Of a stretch of DNA of 64,000 nt, positions 1-8,443 are shown in pieces. The first letter of the stretch is position 1; each line of letters begins with the position of its first letter. Where the stretch lies: assembly GCA_018655525.1 (NCBI GenBank), contig JABIJM010000020.1, forward strand, positions 18,980 to 82,979. The letters are read 5' to 3'. Under the pieces are notes generated by a model. The model made no database searches. It had not been told where the DNA came from and saw only the letters and a list, made by a program, of their open reading frames with translations. The position numbers were made by a program, and so were the translations under genes. Origin of the DNA: Candidatus Woesearchaeota archaeon. Its GTDB lineage: Archaea > Nanobdellota > Nanobdellia > Woesearchaeales > GW2011-AR9.

Positions 1-936
1 GATACATGGAGACCGGCAGCGTATGAACAGTTGCAACAAACTGCTGAAATGGTTGGTGTAGATTTTCTTGGAATAAAAGGAGAGAAGGATCCTGTCAATA
101 TTTATTTGTCATTTGAGAAAAAGTTAAATGATTATGATGTTGTAATTGTTGATACAGCAGGAAGAGATGCGTTATCAGAAGAATTAATTGAAGAATTGAA
201 TAAGTTACATGGGGCAGTACAAGCAGATGAGAAGTTGTTAGTTATTTCTGCAGATATTGGTCAAGCAGCACAGAAACAAGCACAGGCGTTTCATGATACA
301 TGCCATGTAACTGGTGTTGTAATCACAAAATTAGAAGGAACTGCAAAAGGTGGTGGAGCATTATCAGCATGCGCAGTTACAGATGCAAAAATTGCATTTA
401 TTGGAGTTGGTGAAAAAGTTGACGATTTAGAAGTATTCCATCCACAACGTTTTGTTGGACGTTTGTTAGGGATGGGTGACATTGAAACTTTATTAGAGAA
501 AGCGAAAGAAGTCATCACTGAAGAATCTGCGAAAGATATGCAAGCAAAATTCATGAAAGGAAATTTCAATCTTGTTGACTTGTATGAACAAATGAAAGCC
601 ATGAAAAAAATGGGTTCATTTGGAAAAATTATGGAAATGATTCCTGGGATGGGTCAATTAAAGATGCCAAAAGATATGTTAAAAACTCAAGAAGGAAAGT
701 TAGAGAAATGGAAATTCGCAATGGATTCTATGACAAAGGAAGAGTTAGAAGAACCAGAAGTACTAGATGCTCAAAGAATTGATCGGATTGCATCTGGAAG
801 CGGTTTGAAAATCCAAGAAATAAGAGAATTATTAAAACAATATCGTCAAAGTAAGAAAATGATGAAGATGATGAAAGGTGAAGGCGATATTAATAAGATG
901 ATGAAGAAAATGAAGGGACGAGTTCCTGGTATGTAG
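1..936 (+). CDS. srp54: Signal recognition particle GTPase SRP54, 5'-truncated
   Basis: The frame is open from base 1 (DTWRPAAYEQL), so the N domain and start of the G domain lie outside the window. SRP54 binds SRP RNA and signal sequences and directs ribosomes to the membrane receptor FtsY. Visible G-domain motifs are DTAGRD near base 160 and TKLEGTAKGGG near base 330. The last ~130 codons form the methionine-rich M domain, with MKAMKKMGSFGKIMEMIPGM and a Met/Lys-rich tail. An apparent start at base 31 (TTG) is internal and not real. A zinc-ribbon gene on the other strand ends directly against its stop codon. Identification is firm. Confidence 0.96.
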   Translation, partial: DTWRPAAYEQLQQTAEMVGVDFLGIKGEKDPVNIYLSFEKKLNDYDVVIVDTAGRDALSEELIEELNKLHGAVQADEKLLVISADIGQAAQKQAQAFHDTCHVTGVVITKLEGTAKGGGALSACAVTDAKIAFIGVGEKVDDLEVFHPQRFVGRLLGMGDIETLLEKAKEVITEESAKDMQAKFMKGNFNLVDLYEQMKAMKKMGSFGKIMEMIPGMGQLKMPKDMLKTQEGKLEKWKFAMDSMTKEELEEPEVLDAQRIDRIASGSGLKIQEIRELLKQYRQSKKMMKMMKGEGDINKMMKKMKGRVPGM

Positions 937-1083
937 TTAGTGTTTATGTAAGTCTTTTTCGGGTATGGGTTTTTCTTCTCTAAATCCACATTCTTTACAA
1001 TATTTGATGGTATAATATCCATCTGGGAACTTATGTTGACCTTCGTGTAATGTACGTTTGCAGTCTGGGCAGTGTGTTAGCAT
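937..1083 (-). CDS. 48-residue zinc-ribbon microprotein
   Basis: Translation of the minus strand gives a 48-residue protein starting MLTHCPDCKRTL and ending EKDLHKH. It has two Cys pairs, CPDC (residues 5-8) and CKEC (about 31-34), the spacing of a one-zinc ribbon. It has no signal peptide and no recognisable catalytic domain. Its stop lies next to the SRP54 stop, so the two genes converge with no gap. Such small zinc ribbons are common in archaea and often bind nucleic acid or protein, but no function can be assigned. The open frame, clean ATG and paired cysteines support a real gene. Confidence 0.72.
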   Translation of the reverse strand: MLTHCPDCKRTLHEGQHKFPDGYYTIKYCKECGFREEKPIPEKDLHKH

Positions 1084-1154
1084 GTTCTTTAGTAAAATGA
1101 TATAATATTTATAGGTTTAGGTATATTTATAAATTATGAGAGAATTCTTCTTAT

Positions 1155-2207
1155 GTGGCAGATACAATTGAGGGATTTCAGAATTTAATTGGAGAACTAA
1201 AAGAAAGCCTAAAATTTTTTGAAACTGAATCCGTAGATATGGAAACAAATTTACAAAAAATACCTGCTCTTGGAAAGTATTTAATTGAAGAAGAACATAG
1301 TGGAAGTACAATTAGAAAAATCACAAAAGTTCTTAGAAATGTATATAGAATTGTTAAAAGAATCCAAAAAGCAAGAAAAGAATTTGAAAGTAGACTTGAA
1401 GATTTAAATATAAGTATAAACAATTTTCTTCCAGGAAGATATAGAAAAAGGTTTGTTCAAAATTCTAAAAAAATGGAAATTATTTCTAATTTTATCCTAA
1501 AGTTTTATTCAAAAAGAGGAGCATTATGGAATAATAGAAAAGATGGAGGGTTATTGCTCACCAAATTAAAAAATTCACAAAGAGGAGGAATAAGACCGCT
1601 ATTAGCTGTAATTGAATCTTACAAAACCTTAATTCTTGATGTAGAAAAAGATTTAGAGAATATTCAATTTAATTTTAATATTGATAATGTTCTAAAAACT
1701 GTAGATGCACCAGTAGATCGAACTGTAGTGATTATTGATGCGGATTTTGCATCCAATGCAGACCATTATAGAAAAATTAGAAGAAAAATAATTCGTTTAG
1801 TTAATAATGCAACATTAGAGATCCCTAAAACTGTACTTAAAGAAATGATCAAAATTCCAAAAAATAGAAAAGCTGCTCTTGTCAGCAAAGATTTTCGTCG
1901 TCAATTACTTAAATCAGCAAATCTTATTTCCATAAGAAAAAATTTAACTTATGAGGATACAATTATCAATTATTGGAAAAAAACACCAAAGGGAAGTTCA
2001 AATGAAAATAAAATCAGAGAATTTAAAAGAGGAGGAGATATTAAAATCATGTTAAGAGCATTAGAATTAGATCCTATACCTGTTGTAATTCTTTCAAATG
2101 ATAATGATATATATCAAACAATTAGAGCCATGCAGAATGCCGGAATTGCAATACACATTTCAGTCCATGCATTTCAAGATGACGGGACAATTCTTAGAGT
2201 GGCATAA
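1155..2207 (+). CDS. Coiled N-terminal region plus PIN-like domain protein
   Basis: This 350-residue protein has a basic helical region (about 1-185) and a C-terminal PIN-like nuclease fold (about 190-345). The acidic positions expected of PIN domains are present: VVIIDADF (first Asp), an E in TVLKEMIKI, GGDIKIMLRA, and SNDNDIYQ. PIN domains cleave single-stranded RNA using metal held by these residues. I chose the GTG at 1155 because a TATA box (ATTTATAAATT, 1122-1132) lies 25-30 bp upstream, giving a leaderless start. The 3' end overlaps the next, opposite gene by 34 bp. No partner antitoxin is visible, so a VapC toxin role is not supported; an RNA-processing nuclease is equally possible. 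Confidence 0.7.
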   Translation: MADTIEGFQNLIGELKESLKFFETESVDMETNLQKIPALGKYLIEEEHSGSTIRKITKVLRNVYRIVKRIQKARKEFESRLEDLNISINNFLPGRYRKRFVQNSKKMEIISNFILKFYSKRGALWNNRKDGGLLLTKLKNSQRGGIRPLLAVIESYKTLILDVEKDLENIQFNFNIDNVLKTVDAPVDRTVVIIDADFASNADHYRKIRRKIIRLVNNATLEIPKTVLKEMIKIPKNRKAALVSKDFRRQLLKSANLISIRKNLTYEDTIINYWKKTPKGSSNENKIREFKRGGDIKIMLRALELDPIPVVILSNDNDIYQTIRAMQNAGIAIHISVHAFQDDGTILRVA

Positions 2208-2650
2208 TCTCCTTTAATAGAATCAATTCTTTCTTTAAATGTTTGATATTTCTCACCTAAAACTTTTTCAAATTCTGCTAAAGAAGACCTGTGATAAGAA
2301 GCAGGAGTCATCATAAATTGAGAGTTATCTTCATCTTTATCAATTTGTATTAAATGATGATTTAGACTTGTTCTAACCATGACCATATTAACTTCGGAAT
2401 CTTGACTCCATAAATAACGAGAAACTGCCCTTTCAAGAGGTCCACCCTTTTCATTTATTAAGGGAATAGAAGAATACATTAATTTATTGTTGTGTGGGTT
2501 TTTTTTTGACCCTACTGCAACATGAAATGGGCCTTCATTCATAAAGGCATTATTACGTGTGATAATATAATCTCCTTCTTTTACATCATTTAATTTTAAT
2601 AGCTCATCAAATAAAATGATTCTTGAATCAATTGTAGTTGTTGTACCCAT
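2174..2650 (-). CDS. Hypothetical protein, 158 residues
   Basis: I do not recognise this protein. It begins MGTTTTIDSRIILFDELL and contains the phrase KEGDYIITRNNAFMNEGP followed by short beta-like segments, suggesting a small mixed alpha/beta soluble protein. There is no signal peptide, membrane segment or metal motif. Its 3' end overlaps the PIN-like gene in tail-to-tail orientation by 34 bp, and a TATA-like TTTATAAAG (about 2674-2682) lies just upstream on the minus strand. Codon use matches the neighbours. Confidence 0.6.
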   Translation of the reverse strand: MGTTTTIDSRIILFDELLKLNDVKEGDYIITRNNAFMNEGPFHVAVGSKKNPHNNKLMYSSIPLINEKGGPLERAVSRYLWSQDSEVNMVMVRTSLNHHLIQIDKDEDNSQFMMTPASYHRSSLAEFEKVLGEKYQTFKERIDSIKGDYATLRIVPSS

Positions 2651-2704
2651 ATCATCATTTTCAGAATATCTTTTATAAAGATTTCGTCTCTTTTGAGTAA
2701 ATAA

Positions 2705-3304
2705 TCAAAACTCAATGATTTTTCCAGTCTTTCCAACATTGATAACTTTTGTTGATCCAATAAGTTCTTCTATACCGTGAGTTTCATGAATGTGACCACA
2801 AATGTGGACATCTGGTTTGAATTCTTCAATTGCTTTTCTTACTCCGCTTGATCCCCAACCTGGAATTTTCATGGAGATAATTGAATCATTTGGTTGAACA
2901 TGTGTAACCATAAGTTTCTTTTTACAGTCTTTAATTGAGTTGTGAGATTGTTTGAGTGTTTGAAAAAATTGTTCTTCATTTAAAGTGTGTAAACCTACAT
3001 CTCCATAACCACACCCAAATATGCCCACATCACCAAATTTTAGGCTGTATCCATGAAGATTTTTAACTTGATATGCATCAACCATTGCATTGATTTCAGC
3101 CATCCCTTCATGATTTCCTGGGACTACGGCAACTTCTAATCCCATTTTTTTGAATGGTCCAATCATACCTTCCTTGAATTGGTCTTCATCAAAGATATCA
3201 CCTGCAAGAATTACAAGATCAACTTTTTCATCTGCACCTTTTTGAGCCATTTTTTGCATAAAGTGGCGATCGTTATGTACGTCTGAGATTGCAAGTATTT
3301 TCAT
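2705..3304 (-). CDS. Calcineurin-like metallophosphoesterase
   Basis: A 199-residue single-domain metallophosphoesterase of the YfcE/MJ0936 type. The metal-binding motifs appear in order: DVHND (residues 8-12), GDIFDE (about 35), PGNHEG (about 62), a His in THVQPND, and GHIHETHG (about 171). These hold two divalent metals that hydrolyse phosphomonoesters or phosphodiesters; small archaeal members act on generic or cyclic phosphodiesters in vitro, so the substrate is unknown. It is a cytosolic, stand-alone gene with its start at the first Met (MKILAISDVH). Length is normal for the family. Confidence 0.9.
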   Translation of the reverse strand: MKILAISDVHNDRHFMQKMAQKGADEKVDLVILAGDIFDEDQFKEGMIGPFKKMGLEVAVVPGNHEGMAEINAMVDAYQVKNLHGYSLKFGDVGIFGCGYGDVGLHTLNEEQFFQTLKQSHNSIKDCKKKLMVTHVQPNDSIISMKIPGWGSSGVRKAIEEFKPDVHICGHIHETHGIEELIGSTKVINVGKTGKIIEF

Positions 3305-3370
3305 GTGATGTTAAGGATAGGATGACTTTATAAACTTTTTGGATTGGTTACTCCAGAGTAGTTATTTTAA

Positions 3371-3387
3371 AAAGATTTATAAAGGAT
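3371..3387 (+). promoter_or_regulatory. BRE/TATA promoter of the 3406 lipoprotein gene
   Basis: The 17 bases AAAGATTTATAAAGGAT precede the ATG at 3406 by 18 bases and are repeated exactly before the gene at 6330. The core TTTATAAA is a standard archaeal TATA box. Confidence 0.65.
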
Positions 3388-3405
3388 CATAAAAATAACA
3401 CTTAT

Positions 3406-3969
3406 ATGAAAATAAATAAAATTATAGGATATGTAGTAGCTGGATTAGCAGCATTAACTATTTCAAGTTGCGAAAGGGAATATACCCCAGCAAATCCAGT
3501 AGTACATGGAAATGTTGTTACCCATGAAGATTCAAATGGAGGAATCGCAATATATCAATTTCATACTCGGAGAGATGAAGAAATCAAAGGTGCGACATTT
3601 ATTAAACAATTCAAAAATGATCGTTTCGGTCAAAAAACTTTAGCAGGTCACTATCAAGATTTAAACAAGAACGGAAAAGTTGACGAGGGAGATTTTTGCT
3701 TTGTATCCCAAGGAGAAAATTGTCAAACACCTCTTGAAGATCGTTTTGTATGTTCTACACATATTCTTAGAACAGTTCATACAGATCATCCTATGAAATA
3801 CGATGCATCAAACCAATCAGAAGGTCTTACCGAAGATGGGACATATAAAACGTATACCACAGCAGGAATGTGGCATTTGCGAAATGGAGTAAGAACGCCT
3901 CATCAATCTATTGAACAAGCAAAAGATTGTATTAAAGAATGTCCTTCTAATTTATTAGAAAAACTTTAA
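3406..3969 (+). CDS. Lipoprotein with EF-hand-like calcium loop
   Basis: A 187-residue exported protein. Residues 1-21 form a signal peptide ending in the lipobox ISSC, with Cys22 as the likely lipid anchor. At residues 85-96 the stretch DLNKNGKVDEGD matches the calcium loop of an EF-hand/dockerin (D, N, N, G, hydrophobic, D). The rest contains several Cys (CFVSQGENC, VCSTH, DCIKEC) that could form disulfides outside the cell. It is followed after 15 bases by the VWA-OmpA lipoprotein on the same strand, so the two are probably co-transcribed. No enzyme domain is recognised; a surface binding role is inferred. Confidence 0.68.
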   Translation: MKINKIIGYVVAGLAALTISSCEREYTPANPVVHGNVVTHEDSNGGIAIYQFHTRRDEEIKGATFIKQFKNDRFGQKTLAGHYQDLNKNGKVDEGDFCFVSQGENCQTPLEDRFVCSTHILRTVHTDHPMKYDASNQSEGLTEDGTYKTYTTAGMWHLRNGVRTPHQSIEQAKDCIKECPSNLLEKL

Positions 3970-3984
3970 ACTAATTTTAAAAAA

Positions 3985-5301
3985 ATGACATACAAAAATA
4001 TAATTAAACATGCAATTGTAAGAACTGCAATTGGACTAACAGCCCTCTTAGGGGGATGTGATAAGGATAATGATATACCAGACGTACCTATTCCAACAAT
4101 TCCTGCAGAACCTATAGAATCTCTTAAGGTTATTGGACCTATTCCTCCAAAAACATCTAAGAAATTACCAATTAAAGACAATTGTGAAGCATTAGATGTA
4201 ATGATTATGTTTGATAACACTAGTTCAATGGGACCATATATTAATCAAGCTAAACAAAAAGGAATGGAAGCTCTAAACACCATACGTTCAACTTATCCAG
4301 ATTCACGAATTGCAATTTCAACAGTAGCCGATTTCGGGCATGGAGATATACCCTACGAATTAAAAACAGGATTTACCACAGACACTTCAATAGTTGGACA
4401 AGCAATTAATTCAATTAAGTTATGTGGTGGTGGAGATGATCCTGAAGCATATTCTCATGCTATACAAAAGGCTTCAAAAGAAAAATGGAGACCAGACGCA
4501 TATCGTCTTGTGATTCTTGTAGCAGATTCAGTTGCTCATGATAAAAATAAATTAAAGGCAAATGTTAAAAATTCAAATGAAACACTTGCCGTACTTACTG
4601 CAAATGAAGTGAATATCTCTTATTGGAAAAGTGTAACACCATTTACTCTTCCTTTAGCATCTCATAAAAATTTAAATTCCTTATTATTACGTTCAATTAT
4701 GATTTCATGTGGAGATTATCCAAAAATAGAATATGATACCGCTAAATGGGATCTAGATTCTGAAGATAAAAAAGAACTTGATGGGTTAGTAAAAATGCTT
4801 AAAAATAAAAAAAATATTGGCATCCAAGTTGACGGCCATACAGATTCTGTAGGTGCAAATTTCAGAAATGATATCCTTGGAATTAGGAGAGCAAAAGGAG
4901 TCGCAGCATACCTGAATTCTAAAGGAATTAAAACTGCTGCTGCAAGTTATGGAGAAGTAAAACCTCTTTGTACTACTGAAACAGAAGATTGTAAACAACT
5001 TAATAGAAGGTCACATTTATATCCAGTACTTCTATCACCAAAATCATCTAAATTTCCTTCAAAAATGGGAAACTTTTATTTAGCAAAAATTGATGGAGAT
5101 ACCGCAACATATTCATTCATTCCTACTTCTAGTAAACATTTTGGTTCTGTAATAGGGAATATGTTCAATAAAAAAGATCAAGCAAATGTATTCCATACTG
5201 TAGGACATCGTAATATTTCATTAGATGCAGATGGAAATAACTCTGCTGGAGACCATATCCGTAAGTTTGAACCAGTATATTTGAAAGCTCGTTCAAATTA
5301 A
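3985..5301 (+). CDS. Lipoprotein with VWA domain and OmpA-like peptidoglycan-binding domain
   Basis: A 438-residue exported protein. The signal peptide ends in lipobox LLGGC (Cys25). A Pro-rich linker precedes a von Willebrand A domain (about 68-240) with a MIDAS-like DNTSS (77-81) and the GGGDDPEAY segment usual in bacterial VWA proteins. Residues about 246-350 are an OmpA-like domain: GHTDS (284-288), NDILGIRRAKGV (295-306) and NRRSHLYPV (340-348). The HTD Asp and the Arg of the RRA segment correspond to residues that hold diaminopimelate in known OmpA domains. In bacteria this domain anchors proteins to peptidoglycan, which archaea lack, so binding to a bacterial wall is inferred. Likely in an operon with the 3406 gene. 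Confidence 0.85.
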   Translation: MTYKNIIKHAIVRTAIGLTALLGGCDKDNDIPDVPIPTIPAEPIESLKVIGPIPPKTSKKLPIKDNCEALDVMIMFDNTSSMGPYINQAKQKGMEALNTIRSTYPDSRIAISTVADFGHGDIPYELKTGFTTDTSIVGQAINSIKLCGGGDDPEAYSHAIQKASKEKWRPDAYRLVILVADSVAHDKNKLKANVKNSNETLAVLTANEVNISYWKSVTPFTLPLASHKNLNSLLLRSIMISCGDYPKIEYDTAKWDLDSEDKKELDGLVKMLKNKKNIGIQVDGHTDSVGANFRNDILGIRRAKGVAAYLNSKGIKTAAASYGEVKPLCTTETEDCKQLNRRSHLYPVLLSPKSSKFPSKMGNFYLAKIDGDTATYSFIPTSSKHFGSVIGNMFNKKDQANVFHTVGHRNISLDADGNNSAGDHIRKFEPVYLKARSN

Positions 5302-5313
5302 TTTTAGTAAAAT

Positions 5314-6231
5314 TTACCGATTCATAAATCCAAGAAATTTCAAAGGATTTACCACTCTTCCTTTGTAATAAATATGTAAATGTAAATGAGGGTTTGTTTT
5401 GTAAGGATTTGCTGTTAATCCTGATAATCCTAATTTGGTATTGTAATTTACTTGTTGTCCTACTTTGACATTAACTCTGCTCATATGTAAATAGAGATGT
5501 ACATAATCTCCAGATTTAACCTTCACTGCTTTTCCATTCCATTTCATCCACCAGCCAGTTTTAATTACAACTCCAGGAAGAATGGGATATAAAGGCGTAC
5601 CAACTTTTGCATAAAAATCATGACCTTTGTGCCTTCTACTACCTCTATTAGCACCATACAAATCAAACCGACAAGTATAATGTTGACCATTTTTCTGACT
5701 ATAATTTTGTGGACTTTCTTGAGAACACCTATGAAGAACAGGTAATTTTTTTCCACCAAATGGACTTTGAAAACCTTTATTCTTGAAATTAGTAGTATTT
5801 GTTTTTTTCTTATTATCTACAACTTTTGTAATTTTACGTTTTAGAATTACTTTAGGAATCATAATTTTCTGTCCATTCCTTACTAAAGATGGTTTTTTTA
5901 AACCATTAAATTTTGCAAGTTTTTGATAAGCTTCATTAATATCAGTTACACCATAAAACCTCAAAAGTGTTGAGATATCACAATAATGTTGTACTATTGC
6001 ACCAAGATTTCGTCTGTGGGATTCACTTGATTTTACAATTACAATTATAACATCTTCATTTTTTGCAAGTAATTCAAAGGGAAAACTTGCCAAAGTAGCA
6101 CTCAATCCAGAAAGACCAACTAATTTAAGAAATCCTCTTCGACTCAGTTCTTTCGTAGCATCTACATCTGGAAGTTCAGATCCATGATATTTACCTCTTG
6201 GAAGGAACTTTTTTAGAAACTCAAAAACCAT
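5314..6231 (-). CDS. Tat-exported LysM-like/M23 peptidase
   Basis: A 305-residue protein. Residues 30-56 form a twin-arginine signal (SRRGFLKLVG then a hydrophobic stretch ending before AKNED). Residues about 60-127 resemble a LysM-type region ending NGQKIMIPK. The C-terminal half (about 195-300) is an M23 peptidase domain with zinc/catalytic motifs HKGHD (201-205), HLYLHMS (His249) and HLHLH (282-286). M23 enzymes cut peptide cross-links of peptidoglycan. It faces the VWA-OmpA gene tail to tail with a 12-base gap. A GAGGTAAT ribosome site precedes the ATG. All expected metal ligands are present, so activity is likely; the substrate in an archaeon is the open question. Confidence 0.88.
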   Translation of the reverse strand: MVFEFLKKFLPRGKYHGSELPDVDATKELSRRGFLKLVGLSGLSATLASFPFELLAKNEDVIIVIVKSSESHRRNLGAIVQHYCDISTLLRFYGVTDINEAYQKLAKFNGLKKPSLVRNGQKIMIPKVILKRKITKVVDNKKKTNTTNFKNKGFQSPFGGKKLPVLHRCSQESPQNYSQKNGQHYTCRFDLYGANRGSRRHKGHDFYAKVGTPLYPILPGVVIKTGWWMKWNGKAVKVKSGDYVHLYLHMSRVNVKVGQQVNYNTKLGLSGLTANPYKTNPHLHLHIYYKGRVVNPLKFLGFMNR

Positions 6232-6292
6232 ATATTGATTACCTCGGTTCCACTTATAATTGTTTGTTGTCCCTTTGGAGTGAATAAAAAAG

Positions 6293-6309
6293 AAAGATTT
6301 ATAAAGGAT
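6293..6309 (+). promoter_or_regulatory. BRE/TATA promoter of the 6330 gene, identical to that at 3371
   Basis: AAAGATTTATAAAGGAT ends 20 bases before the ATG at 6330. The identity over 17 bases with the promoter at 3371 suggests matched expression of the two exported-protein units, although the core also resembles the general TATA box of this genome. Confidence 0.6.
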
Positions 6310-6329
6310 GAAAGGTATAAAACAATAAA

Positions 6330-7763
6330 ATGTTAGAAAAATTGGTGAGTGATGAACGACATGAAAGTTTAGCTAGATATCACCCTTCTTCAGAAGAAGT
6401 ATTTACAAATAATGACAGTTTTGATTATATAAAAAATGAAGTTCTAAATAGTGATAATCAAAAAGGTTGGAAAAAGGCTGGATTAAAAGGATTAAATGGA
6501 GCAGCTCATGCAACATATGGATTACTTGAAGGAGTTTCACGTGTAACTGAAAGTGGGTTACGATTAGCAGGAAAAGCAGTTGAATATCTTGGAAGAAATG
6601 CAGATGATAAACTCCAAGCAATTCAAACAGATCAATATGATGATGAGATCAATTGGCCAAAATCAATTTCACAAAATATTAGAAGTTTATATGGAAGTTT
6701 AAAAGAGGGTTTTCTTAGCGTAACTTCAACAAAAGTAAGAAACAATTTAATGGTAGGATTAGCATTGGGGATTGGACTTTATAGTGGATCTAAAATGTTA
6801 CCAAATATTGAATTTTCAGGAGATGAAGATAAAATTGCAGTAGTAACTCCAGAATCATCTTTGCCTAAAACTCCAAAACCATATCCTCTTAGCCCATCTT
6901 CACCTCATAAACCTGACCCATATAGTACAAGTCACGGTGTTATCAGTGTAGATGAACTTGTAAAAACTTATGGAAAAGATGACGTTAGATTTGCACAAGA
7001 GACAATTAAAAGAGGAGCAAAATTAAGAGAGCAAAACAAAACTCGTTGTCAAAGTCCTAAAGACATTTCTAATAAATGTAAAACTTTACGAGGATTACAA
7101 GCAAAATATCCAGGAAATTATACTGCTCATTTATTTGGTTTTTTTGATGATAACAGAGAGGTTGCAAACATCACGATGTTACGGGATGCTTACCAAAATG
7201 TAATGAAAGAAGCAAATAAAAAAGGCGTAGAATTACCATTTCATTTCGTTGCTTCAACATTAGCAAAAGAAGGTCATAGCTTAGATGTTGATAATTATAA
7301 AAGTAGCAGTACTAATGGATTTGCACAGTATGGGTTAGATACATTCGGAGATAATTATCAAACTTCAAAGAGTTTACGAACATTATTACCTAAGGGTTTT
7401 AATAAGAAATTTACGGCCCATGCAGCAACCAATGAACTCGGTCAAGTAGTAAAAACAGCAAATTTCAATTCAAAATCTGATGCATTTCATGCATTTGTTG
7501 CAGAATTAGCATGGCGACAAATGAACTTTACAAAAAAAGCAAAGTGTGATAGTATGCCTGAAGATCAGAAGCTGTTCTTAACTTATGAATTATACAACTG
7601 TGGACAAAATTCACTTAATAAAAAATTAAGAGCAAAGAATACGTGTAAAACTTTAGAAAAACATTTCAAAGATAAATCATTAAATAAATGTCAAGGAAAT
7701 GCGCATGTTGCATTAAAAAGCGCATTATGGTTAGATCAAATGAAAGCGTTTCCAGAATCTTAA
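6330..7763 (+). CDS. Membrane-anchored lytic-transglycosylase-like protein
   Basis: A 477-residue protein with a long N-terminal region (1-135), one membrane segment (about 140-157, MVGLALGIGLYSG) and a Pro-rich stalk (170-200). The C-terminal domain (about 285-470) shows the layout of a goose-lysozyme/SLT transglycosylase: a candidate catalytic Glu in TLAKEGHSL (Glu314), NGFAQYGLDTF (329-339) in place of GLMQ, and LYNCGQN (421-427) in place of YNAGxG. Four Cys in this domain could form disulfides. Transglycosylases cut the glycan strand of peptidoglycan. With the neighbouring M23 peptidase and OmpA-type binder it completes a wall-directed set. Fold assignment is by motif only, so moderately sure. 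Confidence 0.68.
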   Translation: MLEKLVSDERHESLARYHPSSEEVFTNNDSFDYIKNEVLNSDNQKGWKKAGLKGLNGAAHATYGLLEGVSRVTESGLRLAGKAVEYLGRNADDKLQAIQTDQYDDEINWPKSISQNIRSLYGSLKEGFLSVTSTKVRNNLMVGLALGIGLYSGSKMLPNIEFSGDEDKIAVVTPESSLPKTPKPYPLSPSSPHKPDPYSTSHGVISVDELVKTYGKDDVRFAQETIKRGAKLREQNKTRCQSPKDISNKCKTLRGLQAKYPGNYTAHLFGFFDDNREVANITMLRDAYQNVMKEANKKGVELPFHFVASTLAKEGHSLDVDNYKSSSTNGFAQYGLDTFGDNYQTSKSLRTLLPKGFNKKFTAHAATNELGQVVKTANFNSKSDAFHAFVAELAWRQMNFTKKAKCDSMPEDQKLFLTYELYNCGQNSLNKKLRAKNTCKTLEKHFKDKSLNKCQGNAHVALKSALWLDQMKAFPES

Positions 7764-8320
7764 CGTCCTTTCAGCTTCAAATCAAGCACTAAATCTTCTA
7801 ATTTTCTAAGATCATACTTCACAGAATCTACTTTACGCCTGATATCATTATTTCTGAAGTCAAATTTAAGTAATTCTCCATAAATTGCGTCTACTTCGTT
7901 TTTAATCTTCTTGACAGCTTCTACTTTGCCTTTTCCAGCTAAATAGACGGCTTTTCGTACAAGTTCACCAGGAAGGTCTGCTAAACCTAGAACGTAGTGT
8001 TCTGGGTGTACATTAAGCTCAATAAGCTTCCCTTTCTTGACAAAATTGTAGTATAAGACTCCTTCTGCATATTCTTGGATTGCGACTTTATAACTGCCTT
8101 CAAATGCTAGTTTTGCGTTCTTTTTAGCTATCTGGTTAAGTTTCTTCTTTTCTTGTTCTATTTGTTTAAGAAGCTTAGAAGCTTGAGGCAGATCGTCTCT
8201 ATGAACTGCATATATGAGTAATTTGCTTAATTTAAGGACAACTCTGCCTTGTTTGATCAAAAGTTCTCTATCTGAGTCATATTTTTTGAATTCTTGCTGT
8301 AATTTTGTGAAATTTACCAT
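7760..8320 (-). CDS. Translin/TRAX-family protein
   Basis: A 186-residue, fully helical protein. The central segment LGLADLPGELVRKAV (about 121-135) matches the conserved translin signature that follows the acidic helix EYAEGVLYY (about 92-100). Translin-family proteins form octameric RNA/DNA-binding shells; TRAX members and archaeal homologues carry Glu/Asp residues for RNase activity, and several acidic residues (QEYAEG, GEL) are present here. Length is typical of archaeal homologues. It overlaps the end of the transglycosylase-like gene by 4 bases, tail to tail. Archaeal members are thought to act on structured RNA; that is family knowledge and not seen here. Confidence 0.8.
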   Translation of the reverse strand: MVNFTKLQQEFKKYDSDRELLIKQGRVVLKLSKLLIYAVHRDDLPQASKLLKQIEQEKKKLNQIAKKNAKLAFEGSYKVAIQEYAEGVLYYNFVKKGKLIELNVHPEHYVLGLADLPGELVRKAVYLAGKGKVEAVKKIKNEVDAIYGELLKFDFRNNDIRRKVDSVKYDLRKLEDLVLDLKLKGR

Positions 8321-8443
8321 AGATCTATAATATTGGAGTTTCTTTATATAATTAACTTAAATTTTGTCTATATTCCTATTTAACCACAACCTTTATAAAA
8401 CAAGTCTCTTCTCACAACTATATTAATTGAGGTAATGTTAAAA

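Noticed and set aside
1155..2650. VapBC-like toxin-antitoxin pair for the PIN-like gene and its neighbour
   Set aside because: The neighbour is convergent, not upstream in an operon, and has no antitoxin-like DNA-binding motif.
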